In this document: positions 24,701-31,359 of the stretch, in pieces
Layout: every line of letters starts with the position of its first letter
How positions within the stretch are numbered: the first letter of the stretch is position 1
From: CAZJKE01 sp964555625
Lineage (GTDB): Bacteria; Planctomycetota; Phycisphaerae; Phycisphaerales; SM1A02
DNA: 31,359 bases
Reading direction: 5' to 3'
Assembly: GCA_964555625.1 (NCBI GenBank)
Contig: CAZKTE010000014.1
Coordinates: 1 to 31,359 of the forward strand
The notes under the pieces: model-generated
The model's database searches: none
What the model was told of the DNA's origin: nothing
What the model saw: the letters and a program-made list of their open reading frames with translations, nothing else
Program-made: the position numbers and the translations under genes

Positions 24701-25772
24701 TGTCGCCCTCGAGGCCGCTGATGCGCACCAGACAGGACTGGACCTTGCCGTCGGCCTCATCCCAGGTCTTCTGGCGATCCAACAGGTACAGCGCAAGGCG
24801 ATCGGCCAGCTCGTAGCGGGGCTGCTCGTCGTGGGCGGGGCCCGAGATGATCAGCGGCGTGCGTGCCTCGTCGATGAGCGTCGAGTCGACCTCGTCGACG
24901 ATGGCGACCTGGCGATGTCTCTGCACCTGCTCGGCAACGCTGTGCTTCATGTTGTCGCGGAGATAGTCGAACCCGAATTCGCTGGTCGTGCCATAGAGCA
25001 CATTGCACGCGTAGGCGCGCTGCTTGAGCGGCGGCGGCTGCATGTGGTGCGGGTGGATCGCGCCAACGGTCAGCCCCAGCAGCCGAAAGAACGGAAAGGT
25101 CCAGTCGCGATCGCGCTGCACGAGGTAGTCGTTGACGGTCACGACATGCACCTGCTGCCCGGCGAGCGCGGAGAGATAACAGGCCAGCGGCGCAACGATC
25201 GTCTTGCCCTCGCCGGTCTTCATCTCCGCGATGCGACCCTCATAGAGGACGACGGCGCCGATGATCTGCACATCGAATGGCCGCGCACGAAACGGTGGCT
25301 TCGATTGCGGGTAGATTTCGCGCACCGCCTCGTAGAGCTCGATGGGAATGTCCACGAACTGCCAAGCGGGAACCGGCTCGCTGCACCCGAGCAACTCGCC
25401 CTCCGGAGGCAGTGGTTCCGTCCCGGCCATCTGCGCCGCCACGCGCTCGTATGCCTCCCGCGCCGAGGCCGACAGCAAGTTGGTGTCGAAGTCAAGATCA
25501 GGATTGAAGATGTTCCGGATGCCCACGGAGCGGTCCATGGCCTCGCGGGCAACGGCGAACACCTCCGGGATCAGATCGGTGGGCGATTCGCCAGCCTCGA
25601 TCCGCTTCCTGAACACGTCGGTCTGGGCACGCAGCTCGGCGTCGCTGAGGGGACGAATGTCGTCCTCGCGGGCCGAGACCTGCTCGACAATGCGCATGTA
25701 GCGCTTGACCATCCGGTCGTTTCGCGAGCCGAATACCTTCCGTGACACCTTGGAGACGACGGGAATGCCCAT
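21705..25772 (-). CDS. secA: Preprotein translocase ATPase SecA, strongly expanded
   Basis: A 1355-residue SecA, the motor that pushes preproteins through SecYEG (E. coli: 901). Core motifs are intact: Walker A MKTGEGKT (184-191), NDYLVQRD, the DEAD-like VDEVDS (292-297), GRQWSDGLHQAVEAKEGV, NMAGRGTDI (636-644) and QLRGRSGRQGD (777-787). EYDEV is at 854-858, FDATWKDHLHQVD at about 1215-1227, and the C-terminal zinc motif CPCGSGKKFKKCC at 1339-1351. Extra material appears at about 86-165 before PFDVQ, 328-392 in the preprotein-binding region, 646-757 in NBD2, and about 200 extra residues between EYDEV and WKDHL. A Pro/Ala-rich linker precedes the zinc motif. The start at 25772 has AGAGG 6 nt upstream; a frame starting at 25829 adds 19 unlikely residues. 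The stop is TAG, overlapping the convergent membrane protein gene by 29 nt. Confidence 0.97.
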   Translation of the reverse strand: MGIPVVSKVSRKVFGSRNDRMVKRYMRIVEQVSAREDDIRPLSDAELRAQTDVFRKRIEAGESPTDLIPEVFAVAREAMDRSVGIRNIFNPDLDFDTNLLSASAREAYERVAAQMAGTEPLPPEGELLGCSEPVPAWQFVDIPIELYEAVREIYPQSKPPFRARPFDVQIIGAVVLYEGRIAEMKTGEGKTIVAPLACYLSALAGQQVHVVTVNDYLVQRDRDWTFPFFRLLGLTVGAIHPHHMQPPPLKQRAYACNVLYGTTSEFGFDYLRDNMKHSVAEQVQRHRQVAIVDEVDSTLIDEARTPLIISGPAHDEQPRYELADRLALYLLDRQKTWDEADGKVQSCLVRISGLEGDIRNAADKSTIPSLKEQLETERARLPDLEEHRSRHVQFYEVELDKKRATLTHEGIAKAQKEADIGSFYVGANMDVPHLLEQSIRAHTVYERGRDYIVDSDDKGEMGVIIIDQNTGRKMIGRQWSDGLHQAVEAKEGVPIKQETQTMATITIQNFFKLYDKLAGMTGTADTEATEFYEIYGLDVVVIPTNVPIERVDHNDLVFTTRGDKLDAVVEEIRAMHDAGRPILVGTTSVEKSKELGDLLTQRYGVPHEVLNAEQHEREGEIVKFAGELGAVTVSTNMAGRGTDIKLASFTPAELIDHWKKRDICPRDVTADMDAEELKGRIFRHIAPRELNLRTPDVDAMDDAAIGRALLEHWWATCCWWIDPDKAPGMKDAKMLEDLDRSGACLLHRLRIWKNIEDLGGLHVVATERHEARRIDNQLRGRSGRQGDQGSSRFFLSLEDDLMKMFAGPRTLQLLSKMGMKEGVAIEHTMLTKAITKAQRKVEERNFLIRKNILEYDEVMDHQRHVFYDLRQRVLEGEGIRELVFEYIEATVADSVYTYLDDRYSANCIAEWVRENLNVGIDPDRIKGKDREDLHRLVTRDALEESANTIGVTIGEYLPDTIDLGDGNISERDESAWDWKGLVDWASAAWDCDLTIAEATEMKRQDIISRIEEAADVKIRSLDLSPLDPYLLDDHGYKELAIWVNAKFEFECTAAEFDGLELDDAVDLVMDRATELYAVREREYPVEFSIELTGALMQQDAQQAMERFCHWAKVKYDLDWTPSTLPSGDPNELRTFLLEEAGRWDDDRVQRRAERMVEAADGDLDAWLRSNWHFALNDQEKEALENDPVSVAADKVRQVQRAELTQLERNVLLQIFDATWKDHLHQVDQVRESIGFRSFSQRDPRIEFKREGARLFDEMFAHMQERTTDLVFKARMQVAPRPAPPAATNGDGEAPAPPQPAQRPASQPAPRPRAAEAAVAAATAAQSSGGPMTVGRNEPCPCGSGKKFKKCCGARK

Positions 25773-25849
25773 TTCGAACCTCTTCTGAAACACCTGCCGG
25801 GGGAGAACCAAATCCACACCGCGGGCCACGGGGCCCGCACGAACGGGGA

Positions 25850-26128
25850 TCAGGCCACCGGCGGAGGCAGGTTCAGGCGCGCCAGGACGGCTGCCAGGGC
25901 AACAACGCGGGTTTCGATCACGACGCCACCCTCGCTGGTGATCACCGGCGACGGCAGGAAGTCACGTGCCGCGGACACCACGCCGCTGGAAGCAGGCGCG
26001 GCCATGGACATCGTGGCAAGGACCCTCGGGCCCTGGGGGGCGACGGCCACGACGGCTACCCCTAGGCAGCAGAGGGCTGCCAGAAGCGTGGCCACGGCCA
26101 TCGACGCGTTGGCGCGATCGACTCGCAT
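25850..26128 (-). CDS. Small single-pass exported or membrane protein, unknown
   Basis: A 92-residue ORF with GC-rich third positions like its neighbours. It has a basic N-terminus, one hydrophobic helix (about 10-30, MAVATLLAALCCLGVAVVAV) that could be a signal peptide or anchor, and a low-complexity Ala/Val tail. I do not recognise it. Support for a real gene comes from TATACT 6 nt before its ATG and its placement 77 nt upstream of secA in the same direction. It could also be a leader segment for secA. The overlap of codon bias and short length keeps the call tentative. Confidence 0.5.
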   Translation of the reverse strand: MRVDRANASMAVATLLAALCCLGVAVVAVAPQGPRVLATMSMAAPASSGVVSAARDFLPSPVITSEGGVVIETRVVALAAVLARLNLPPPVA

Positions 26129-26134
26129 CCACCC

Positions 26135-26140
26135 AGTATA
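26135..26140 (-). promoter_or_regulatory. TATACT -10 box 6 nt before the small membrane protein start
   Basis: On the minus strand TATACT matches five of six positions of TATAAT and ends 6 nt before the ATG at 26128. No -35 is evident. It would give a leaderless message for the small ORF, possibly running on into secA. Confidence 0.5.
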
Positions 26141-26172
26141 CGCCTGCCTGCGTCCGCGGCGCCCCGCGCCAC

Positions 26173-26178
26173 TAGGAT
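26173..26178 (+). promoter_or_regulatory. TAGGAT -10 box 7 nt before the copper ATPase GTG start
   Basis: TAGGAT ends 7 nt before GTG 26186. The upstream in-frame ATG at 26177 lies inside this box and would not be in a transcript started from it, which supports the GTG as the true start. Confidence 0.4.
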
Positions 26179-26185
26179 GCCCGTC

Positions 26186-28330
26186 GTGGAACGCGTGGCG
26201 CTACGCGTGGGGGGGATGAACTGCGCTGCCTGCAGCGCAAAGGTGCAGCGCGCGCTCGCTGGCATCGACGGCGTCGCCCATGCCCAGGTCGCCTTCGCAA
26301 CGGCTCATGCGGTCATCGAGGGCGACGAACTCGACGCGGACACGCTCATCGGCGCCGTAGAGTCCGCCGGATACGAGGCGACCGCAGAGGACCCAGGCAT
26401 GGACCCTGCGGCCATGGCCACGGCCATCGAACGCCAGCAGACCACCCGAGCATGCGCCTGGCGGCGACGGGCCATCATCGGCCTGGCGCTCTGGGTCCCG
26501 GCCGAGGCAATGCACTGGGGCGGACCTTTGATCGGCCTGCACGCACCGGACTGGGTGATGCTCGCGGTGTCGAGCCTCGCGATGCTCCTCGTTGGCAGTG
26601 GGTTCCTGGCATCCGCCTGGTCGGCGGCCCGCCGCGGCACGACCAACATGGACACGCTGATCTCGATGGGCGCCGGCGCCGCCTGGGGATTCTCAACCTT
26701 CATCTTCGTCGCCCAGCGCATGGGGGTCGAGATTGACCAGCCGCTGTACTTCACCGAGGCGGCTGCGCTCCTTGCCATCATCAGCCTCGGTCACTGGATC
26801 GAGGCTCGATCGAGCGCGAAGGCGGGTACCGCAGTCCGCGAGCTCCTGCACATGCAGCCCGAGGAGGCCGAGGTACTGGCCGAGGACGGCTCGTCGCGCA
26901 GCGTGCCCACGGCGCATGTCACCATCGGTGATCGCCTCGTGGTGCGGCCAGGCGCGCGCATCGCAGTCGACGGAACGGTGATCGACGGCAGGAGTGATGT
27001 CGACGAGTCGATCGTCACCGGTGAGCCCCTGCCAGTGGCACGAGGCATCGGGGACGAGGTCATCGCCGGCTCGATGAACGCCAGCGGTCGACTTGTCGTC
27101 GAAGCCACCGTGGATGGGCGGCACACGACCGTTGCTCGCATCGCCGCGCTGGTGACCACCGCGCAGTCGAGCCGCGCGGACATAGAGCGGCTCGCCGATC
27201 GTGTGTCCTCCATCTTCGTGCCTGTGGTGCTGACCATCGCTGCCGCGACCATCGTGGGCTGGTACTTCGCCGGGGACATGGGCACGGGCATCGTCTCGGC
27301 CGTCACGGTGCTGGTCATCTCCTGCCCCTGCGCGCTGGGGCTCGCAACCCCCATGGCAGTAATGGTCGGAACAGGCGAAGCGAGCCTTCGTGGCATCCTG
27401 GTCAAGGATGCCGCGGCCCTTGAGGCGGCAGGCCGCGCAGTTACCTGCATCTTCGACAAGACCGGCACGCTCACGCGGGGCAAGCCGGTCGTCTCCTCGG
27501 TCGTCGTGGCCGGCGCCGAGACCGCAGACGACCTACTACTGGCCGCCGCAGCCGTCGAGGCAGCAAGCGAGCATCCGATCGGCAAGGCCATTGTGGCCGA
27601 GGCTGCAAAGCGCGGGCTGCAGTTGCCGGAGGCCAGCGCGTTCCACGCGACGCCAGGCGTCGGTGTGGCCGCCGACGTCGACGGCAAGCGCATCGTCGTT
27701 GCCCGCGACTCCGCGGCCACCTGCCGGGTCGAGCGAGACGGTGACCTCCTTGGCCGCATCAGCGTCGAGGACGAGGTGCGTGACGATGCCGCCGAAGCGG
27801 TCGCTTCGATTGAGGCAGCGGGTCTGACCGTGCACCTGCTCAGCGGTGACCGTCGCGAGACGTCCGAAGAGGTGGCCGACCGCATCGGCATCGACGCAGC
27901 CAATGTCCACGCCGAGGCAAGCCCCGCTGAGAAGACCGCCATCGTGGCTGACCTGCCCGGGCCGTCGGTCATGGTCGGCGACGGCATCAACGACGCGGCG
28001 GCCTTGGCGATGGCGGACGTCGGCATCGCAATTGCAGGCGGCACCAACGTCGCAATGGAGTCGGCCTCGATCGTCATTCCCTCCGATCGAATCGGTGCTG
28101 CAGCCGAAGCGATCGCCCTCTCCCGCGCAACTCTCCGCACGATCCGCCAGAATCTCTTCTTCGCGTTTCTGTACAACGCCGCAGCCATCCCCTTGGCCGC
28201 CCTTGGCCTCCTGGGGGCCCGCGGACCGCTCATCGCCGCTGCAGCAATGGGACTCAGTGACATCACTGTCATCGGAAACGCACTCCGACTCAAGCGAACC
28301 CTGCGTCGCGACCGCGACAACGGGCAATAG
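26186..28330 (+). CDS. copA: Copper-translocating P1B-type ATPase
   Basis: A 714-residue heavy-metal P-type ATPase that exports Cu(I) from the cytoplasm. An N-terminal metal-binding domain has GMNCAAC (10-16). Eight membrane helices follow, with the ion-site CPC in SCPCALGLATP. The actuator has SIVTGEPLPV, the phosphorylation loop has DKTGTLT, and the nucleotide domain has SEHPIGKAI and the hinge GDGINDAAALAMADVG. The penultimate helix has the Cu-type YN (FLYNAAAIPLAALG). In the last helix the usual M-x-x-S-S reads M-G-L-S-D, so the second Ser is replaced by Asp. The start is taken as GTG 26186; ATG 26177 would add three residues. No metal-responsive regulator gene is adjacent. Confidence 0.93.
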   Translation: MERVALRVGGMNCAACSAKVQRALAGIDGVAHAQVAFATAHAVIEGDELDADTLIGAVESAGYEATAEDPGMDPAAMATAIERQQTTRACAWRRRAIIGLALWVPAEAMHWGGPLIGLHAPDWVMLAVSSLAMLLVGSGFLASAWSAARRGTTNMDTLISMGAGAAWGFSTFIFVAQRMGVEIDQPLYFTEAAALLAIISLGHWIEARSSAKAGTAVRELLHMQPEEAEVLAEDGSSRSVPTAHVTIGDRLVVRPGARIAVDGTVIDGRSDVDESIVTGEPLPVARGIGDEVIAGSMNASGRLVVEATVDGRHTTVARIAALVTTAQSSRADIERLADRVSSIFVPVVLTIAAATIVGWYFAGDMGTGIVSAVTVLVISCPCALGLATPMAVMVGTGEASLRGILVKDAAALEAAGRAVTCIFDKTGTLTRGKPVVSSVVVAGAETADDLLLAAAAVEAASEHPIGKAIVAEAAKRGLQLPEASAFHATPGVGVAADVDGKRIVVARDSAATCRVERDGDLLGRISVEDEVRDDAAEAVASIEAAGLTVHLLSGDRRETSEEVADRIGIDAANVHAEASPAEKTAIVADLPGPSVMVGDGINDAAALAMADVGIAIAGGTNVAMESASIVIPSDRIGAAAEAIALSRATLRTIRQNLFFAFLYNAAAIPLAALGLLGARGPLIAAAAMGLSDITVIGNALRLKRTLRRDRDNGQ

Positions 28331-28364
28331 CATGCCCAAGGCCCCGTTCACCGACTGATTCCCC

Positions 28365-29861
28365 ATGCCTCCCAGCCCGCTGAGCCAACTCGATCCCCGG
28401 ACCTTCAACGAGTGGAAGGCGCGACACCTGCTCAATCGCGCAGGCTTTGGCGGAACCCCGGCGCAGGTCTCCGCGCTGGCGAATATGGGGCTCGTCGATG
28501 CCGTCGACTACATCCTCGAATACGACGACGTGTCGGATCCGTCCCCGGTCAGCGGCGATGAGTTCGATCGCGACATCATGCGACCTCCCTCCAGCAGCGA
28601 GCGAGACACCTATCGCAAGGCGCGCCGCGATGGAAACGAGGCGATGCTCGAGCAACTGCGGCTCGAACGACAGCGTCGACAGCGCTTCGATCGCCAGCAG
28701 ATCGCCGAGATGGAGGAATGGTGGCTCAAGCGCATGATCGAGTCGCCGCGCCCGCTCGAGGAGAAGATGACGCTCTTCTGGCACGGCCACTTCGCCACCA
28801 GCTACCGCGGCATCGAGGACAGTTACCACATGTTCCTTCAGAACGGCTTCCTCCGCGCCAACGCTCTGGGCAATTTCAAGGAAGGTCTGGTCCGGGGCAT
28901 CATTCGCGACCCGGCGATGATCGCCTACCTCAATAACAACCAGAACCGCCCGCAGGCGCCAAACGAGAACCTCGCGCGCGAGTTGATGGAACTCTTCACG
29001 CTCGGCGAGGGTCGTGGGTACGACGAGGACGACATCAAGCAGGGCGCACGCACGCTCACCGGCTACACATTCGACGACGACGCCTTCGCCTTCCGTACCC
29101 GCCAACACGACGACGGAGTCAAGCAGCTGTTCGGCTCGCGCGGTCAGTTCACCGGCGACGACTTCGTCGATCTGATCTTCACCCGGCCTAGCGCTTCGGA
29201 GTTCGTGCTCGAGAAGCTCTATCGCTTCCTGGTCAACGACGTGCCCGATGGACTCGATGGCGAGCCGGGCGCAGTCGTCGGCGGCCTCGCTCGACTCTTC
29301 AAGCGCAAGAAGTGGGAGATCAAGCCCATCCTTCGCACGCTCTTCCTCTCCCGGCACTTCTACGAACCGGTGAACGTCCGGGCGATCATCAAGTCGCCGA
29401 TCCAGCTGATCGTCCAAGCCGTACGGTCGCTGAGCCCGCCGGCCCGCAAGGGCCTGCTGCGGACGCTCGCCACCGCTGGCGACCTGATGGGCCAGCGGCT
29501 CTTCTACCCCCCGTCCGTCAAGGGCTGGGACGGTGGCCGCGCGTGGATAAACACATCTACGATGTTCATGCGGCACAACACGCTGACCTTCCTGCTCACC
29601 GGTCAGCGGCCCGACGGCTACGCCTGGGAGGCGGATTCCGCCCGCTATGACGCGCTGGCGCAGGTCCCGCGGGCCTCGCGCAGTGCCGCTGCAATCATTC
29701 CCCACCTGCTGCAGGTGCACCTGGGCACGCCGAATCCACACCCGGATCGGGTTGCTGCCCTAGCGGCGTTCCTGCAGGGACGCGACAACCGCGTCGACAA
29801 CGCCAGCGTCGTCGGCATGTTGACGCTGATCACCACGATGCCCGAGTACCAGCTCTCCTGA
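28365..29861 (+). CDS. DUF1800 family protein
   Basis: A 498-residue DUF1800 protein. Hallmarks are ARHLLNRAGFGGTPAQV near the N-terminus, MTLFWHGHFATSY (about 135-147), the signature NENLARELMELFTLGEG (quoted in part) followed by DIKQGARTLTGYTF, and the C-terminal FYPPSVKGWDGGRAWINTST. DUF1800 and DUF1501 genes are almost always adjacent, as here (9 nt apart), in planctomycetes and other environmental bacteria. The pair is thought to act on the cell surface or in export, but its biochemical role is unknown. No export signal is obvious. It starts 34 nt after the copper ATPase stop with no Shine-Dalgarno. Confidence 0.92.
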   Translation: MPPSPLSQLDPRTFNEWKARHLLNRAGFGGTPAQVSALANMGLVDAVDYILEYDDVSDPSPVSGDEFDRDIMRPPSSSERDTYRKARRDGNEAMLEQLRLERQRRQRFDRQQIAEMEEWWLKRMIESPRPLEEKMTLFWHGHFATSYRGIEDSYHMFLQNGFLRANALGNFKEGLVRGIIRDPAMIAYLNNNQNRPQAPNENLARELMELFTLGEGRGYDEDDIKQGARTLTGYTFDDDAFAFRTRQHDDGVKQLFGSRGQFTGDDFVDLIFTRPSASEFVLEKLYRFLVNDVPDGLDGEPGAVVGGLARLFKRKKWEIKPILRTLFLSRHFYEPVNVRAIIKSPIQLIVQAVRSLSPPARKGLLRTLATAGDLMGQRLFYPPSVKGWDGGRAWINTSTMFMRHNTLTFLLTGQRPDGYAWEADSARYDALAQVPRASRSAAAIIPHLLQVHLGTPNPHPDRVAALAAFLQGRDNRVDNASVVGMLTLITTMPEYQLS

Positions 29862-29870
29862 GGTAATTCC

Positions 29871-31211
29871 ATGAACGACGACTTCCATCACGCATGCTGC
29901 GGACAATCGAGCACCGGCACAACCAACGCGTTCAGTCGACGGCTCTTCCTGCAGCAAGGCATGGCATTCATCTCCACCGCAGCGACAGTGCCGCTGTTCA
30001 TGCAGCGCTCGGCGCACGGCGTCATGCTGCCGCTGGGTTCCATGGTGTCCTCTCGCGCAGGCGTCCCGGAGGATCGCGTCCTGGTTGTGATCCAACTCGG
30101 TGGCGGAAACGACGGGCTCAACACCGTTGTGCCCTACGGCAGCAATTCGTACTACGACCTGCGACCGGGGCTGTCGATCGGCGAGCCTGGAGGCACAAAC
30201 CGAGATGGTGGGACTGCTCTGGCCATCCCCGGCGCAGATGGGATCGGGCTGCATCCCAACCTCACTGGCCTGCGTTCGCTGCTCGATGACGGCGTCGCCT
30301 CGGTCATTCAGGGCGTCGGGTACCCGAACCCGAATCGCTCGCACTTCACGTCGATGGACATCTGGCACACCGCCAACCTCTCCGGAAACGGCCACGGCTG
30401 GCTCGGGCGATACTTCGACAACTCCTGCGGCGGCACGCCCAACCCGGAGGCCGCCATTGCCATCGGCCGAAGCGCGCCCCATGCCCTCGAGGGCGAACTG
30501 CAGAAGCCCGTCACCTTCGAGTCCGAGGAACTCTTTCGCTGGGCCGGGGGTAGCGTCGACGAAGACCTGGCAGATCCCTACGACGACATCAATCGATCCG
30601 GGATGCTCAGTGGCGCCGAGAGCGGCTCACAACTGGACTTTCTGGTCCGCACCTCCCTCGACGCCCAGTTGTCATCGGATCGCATTCGCGAGGCGGTTGC
30701 CCAGCGACCTCTGATCGCCTATCCGAACGGGCAACTGGCTCAGCAGTTGCGGCTGATCGGCTCGATGATCCGCCACGGACTCTCCACGCGGGTCTACTAC
30801 GCGAGCCTCGGCGGGTTCGACACGCATGCCAACCAGCTCGGGCAGCATGGAAACCTCATGCGACAAGTCGGCGGCGCGCTCAAGTCGTTCCACGACGATC
30901 TGAAGGCTCAGGGCAACAGCAGCCGCGTCGTCACGATGGTCTTCAGCGAATTCGGCCGCCGCGTCGCCCAGAACGGAAGTGGAGGCACGGACCACGGCAC
31001 CGCGGCGCCCATGTTCCTCGTCGGTGATTCAGTCGAGCCCGGCCTATTGGGCATCCACCCCTCCATGGAGCGGCTCGACGAGGGAGACCTTGTCTACAAC
31101 CTCGACTTCCGGCAGGTCTACGCCTCGGTCCTCGACGACTGGCTCGGCGTCGATCCCAAGGCTGTCCTCGGAAAGCCCTTCAAGAAGGTCCCCGTCATCA
31201 AGACCACCTGA
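29871..31211 (+). CDS. DUF1501 family protein with twin-arginine signal
   Basis: A 446-residue DUF1501 protein, a family related to the alkaline phosphatase/sulfatase superfamily. The N-terminus carries a Tat export signal (SRRLFLQQGMAFIST, about 22-36), so it is folded before export. The core has VVIQLGGGNDGLNTVVPYG (about 72-90), HFTSMDIWHTAN, GGFDTHANQLGQHGNLM (about 315-331), VFSEFGRRVAQNGSGGTDHG and a C-terminal DFRQVYASVLDDWLG. The Asp and His residues in these blocks are the likely metal ligands. The ATG has GAGG 7 nt upstream and follows the DUF1800 stop by 9 nt, so the two form a unit. Confidence 0.93.
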   Translation: MNDDFHHACCGQSSTGTTNAFSRRLFLQQGMAFISTAATVPLFMQRSAHGVMLPLGSMVSSRAGVPEDRVLVVIQLGGGNDGLNTVVPYGSNSYYDLRPGLSIGEPGGTNRDGGTALAIPGADGIGLHPNLTGLRSLLDDGVASVIQGVGYPNPNRSHFTSMDIWHTANLSGNGHGWLGRYFDNSCGGTPNPEAAIAIGRSAPHALEGELQKPVTFESEELFRWAGGSVDEDLADPYDDINRSGMLSGAESGSQLDFLVRTSLDAQLSSDRIREAVAQRPLIAYPNGQLAQQLRLIGSMIRHGLSTRVYYASLGGFDTHANQLGQHGNLMRQVGGALKSFHDDLKAQGNSSRVVTMVFSEFGRRVAQNGSGGTDHGTAAPMFLVGDSVEPGLLGIHPSMERLDEGDLVYNLDFRQVYASVLDDWLGVDPKAVLGKPFKKVPVIKTT

Positions 31212-31229
31212 GCGGCGATTAGTCGCCGC
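31212..31229. terminator. Hairpin between convergent DUF1501 and ASPIC/UnbV genes
   Basis: A perfect 7-bp stem (GCGGCGA with TCGCCGC) and 4-nt loop TTAG directly follows the DUF1501 stop. The stop codon of the convergent gene lies in the loop and next base. No T-run follows. Confidence 0.45.
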
Positions 31230-31359
31230 GGCGGATGACCTGATGCCCGGATCCAGGTGCAACACGCTGCACTTGGCCATCGGGCCAAGTGACCTCAAGC
31301 GTGCTGCCTGCTGGCACCTGCCCGAAGTGGGCAAATGGCGTCGTCGATGACTGGAACCC
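31219..31359 (-). CDS. C-terminal end of an ASPIC/UnbV-domain protein (5' end outside window)
   Basis: The minus strand is open from the window edge to TAA at 31219-31221, giving 46 residues beginning GFQSSTTPFAHFGQVPAG, then STLEVTWPDGQVQRV. This matches the ASPIC/UnbV domain, whose hallmark is HFGLG followed by a strand with x-L-x-V-x-W-P-x-G. Such domains usually end large secreted proteins with FG-GAP repeats (CRTAC1-like) in planctomycetes. The frame runs into the edge, so the bulk of the gene lies beyond. Function is unknown. Confidence 0.75.
   Translation of the reverse strand, partial: GFQSSTTPFAHFGQVPAGSTLEVTWPDGQVQRVAPGSGHQVIRRGD

Noticed and set aside
22971..25745. 924-codon plus-strand ORF opposite secA
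   Set aside because: Long open frames on the opposite strand are expected in GC-rich genes. The translation has no recognisable domain, whereas secA on the other strand is unmistakable.
26791..28320. 509-codon minus-strand ORF opposite copA
   Set aside because: Ser/Ala/Thr-rich shadow translation, while copA carries all P-type ATPase motifs.
28290..29741. 483-codon minus-strand ORF opposite DUF1800
   Set aside because: No domain or start signal; DUF1800 signature on the plus strand is clear.

Overview
The window is a GC-rich chromosomal segment from a draft assembly; it has runs of N at 2624-2633 and 13553-13652. The content points to a flagellated planctomycete, most likely class Phycisphaerae. 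The signs are a C-terminal dockerin tail on a secreted protein (3-110), a DUF1800/DUF1501 pair next to an ASPIC/UnbV-type gene, Gram-negative outer-membrane assembly genes (BamD-like, LptE-like) and a very large SecA with a C-terminal metal-binding motif. The lineage call is inference from gene content. No RNA genes, CRISPR arrays, insertion sequences or integration sites were seen, and most genes are core functions.

Layout. (1) 133-7846, minus strand: a compact flagellar export operon, transcribed fliO-fliP-fliQ-fliR-flhB-flhA-flhF-fliA. From fliO to flhA each stop codon overlaps the next start (GTGA, ATGA or TGATG). It encodes the membrane core of the flagellar type III export gate, the GTPase FlhF and the flagellar sigma factor. 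FlhB has lost the NPTH self-cleavage motif, and no flhG is present. (2) 7940-11590, plus strand: a BamD-like lipoprotein-assembly protein, an LptE-like lipoprotein and the FtsH protease. (3) 11594-13239, minus strand: a DUF167 protein and a shortened UvrC. (4) 13362-17410, plus strand: a small Cys-rich secreted protein with a 21-bp (heptad) tandem repeat, dihydroorotase, then rpsB-tsf behind a good promoter and a structured leader. (5) 17468-19950, minus strand: gamma-glutamyltransferase and a sugar-isomerase-like TIM barrel. (6) 20011-21733, plus strand: a hotdog-fold protein and a polytopic membrane protein. (7) 21705-26128, minus strand: secA with large internal expansions and a small membrane protein. 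(8) 26186-31211, plus strand: a copper P-type ATPase, then DUF1800 and DUF1501. (9) 31219-31359, minus strand: the C-terminus of an ASPIC/UnbV-domain protein running off the window.

The most interesting signals are not mobile elements but altered versions of conserved machines: a FlhB that should not self-cleave, a SecA whose helical wing region appears to hold several diverged copies of one Trp-centred unit, a short UvrC, and a Cys-laddered heptad protein. At the DNA level, five genes that head transcription units and lack a good Shine-Dalgarno have a TANNNT box only 6-9 nt before the start codon. This suggests leaderless mRNAs. The rpsB leader can form a 13-bp long-range helix ending directly at the Shine-Dalgarno.
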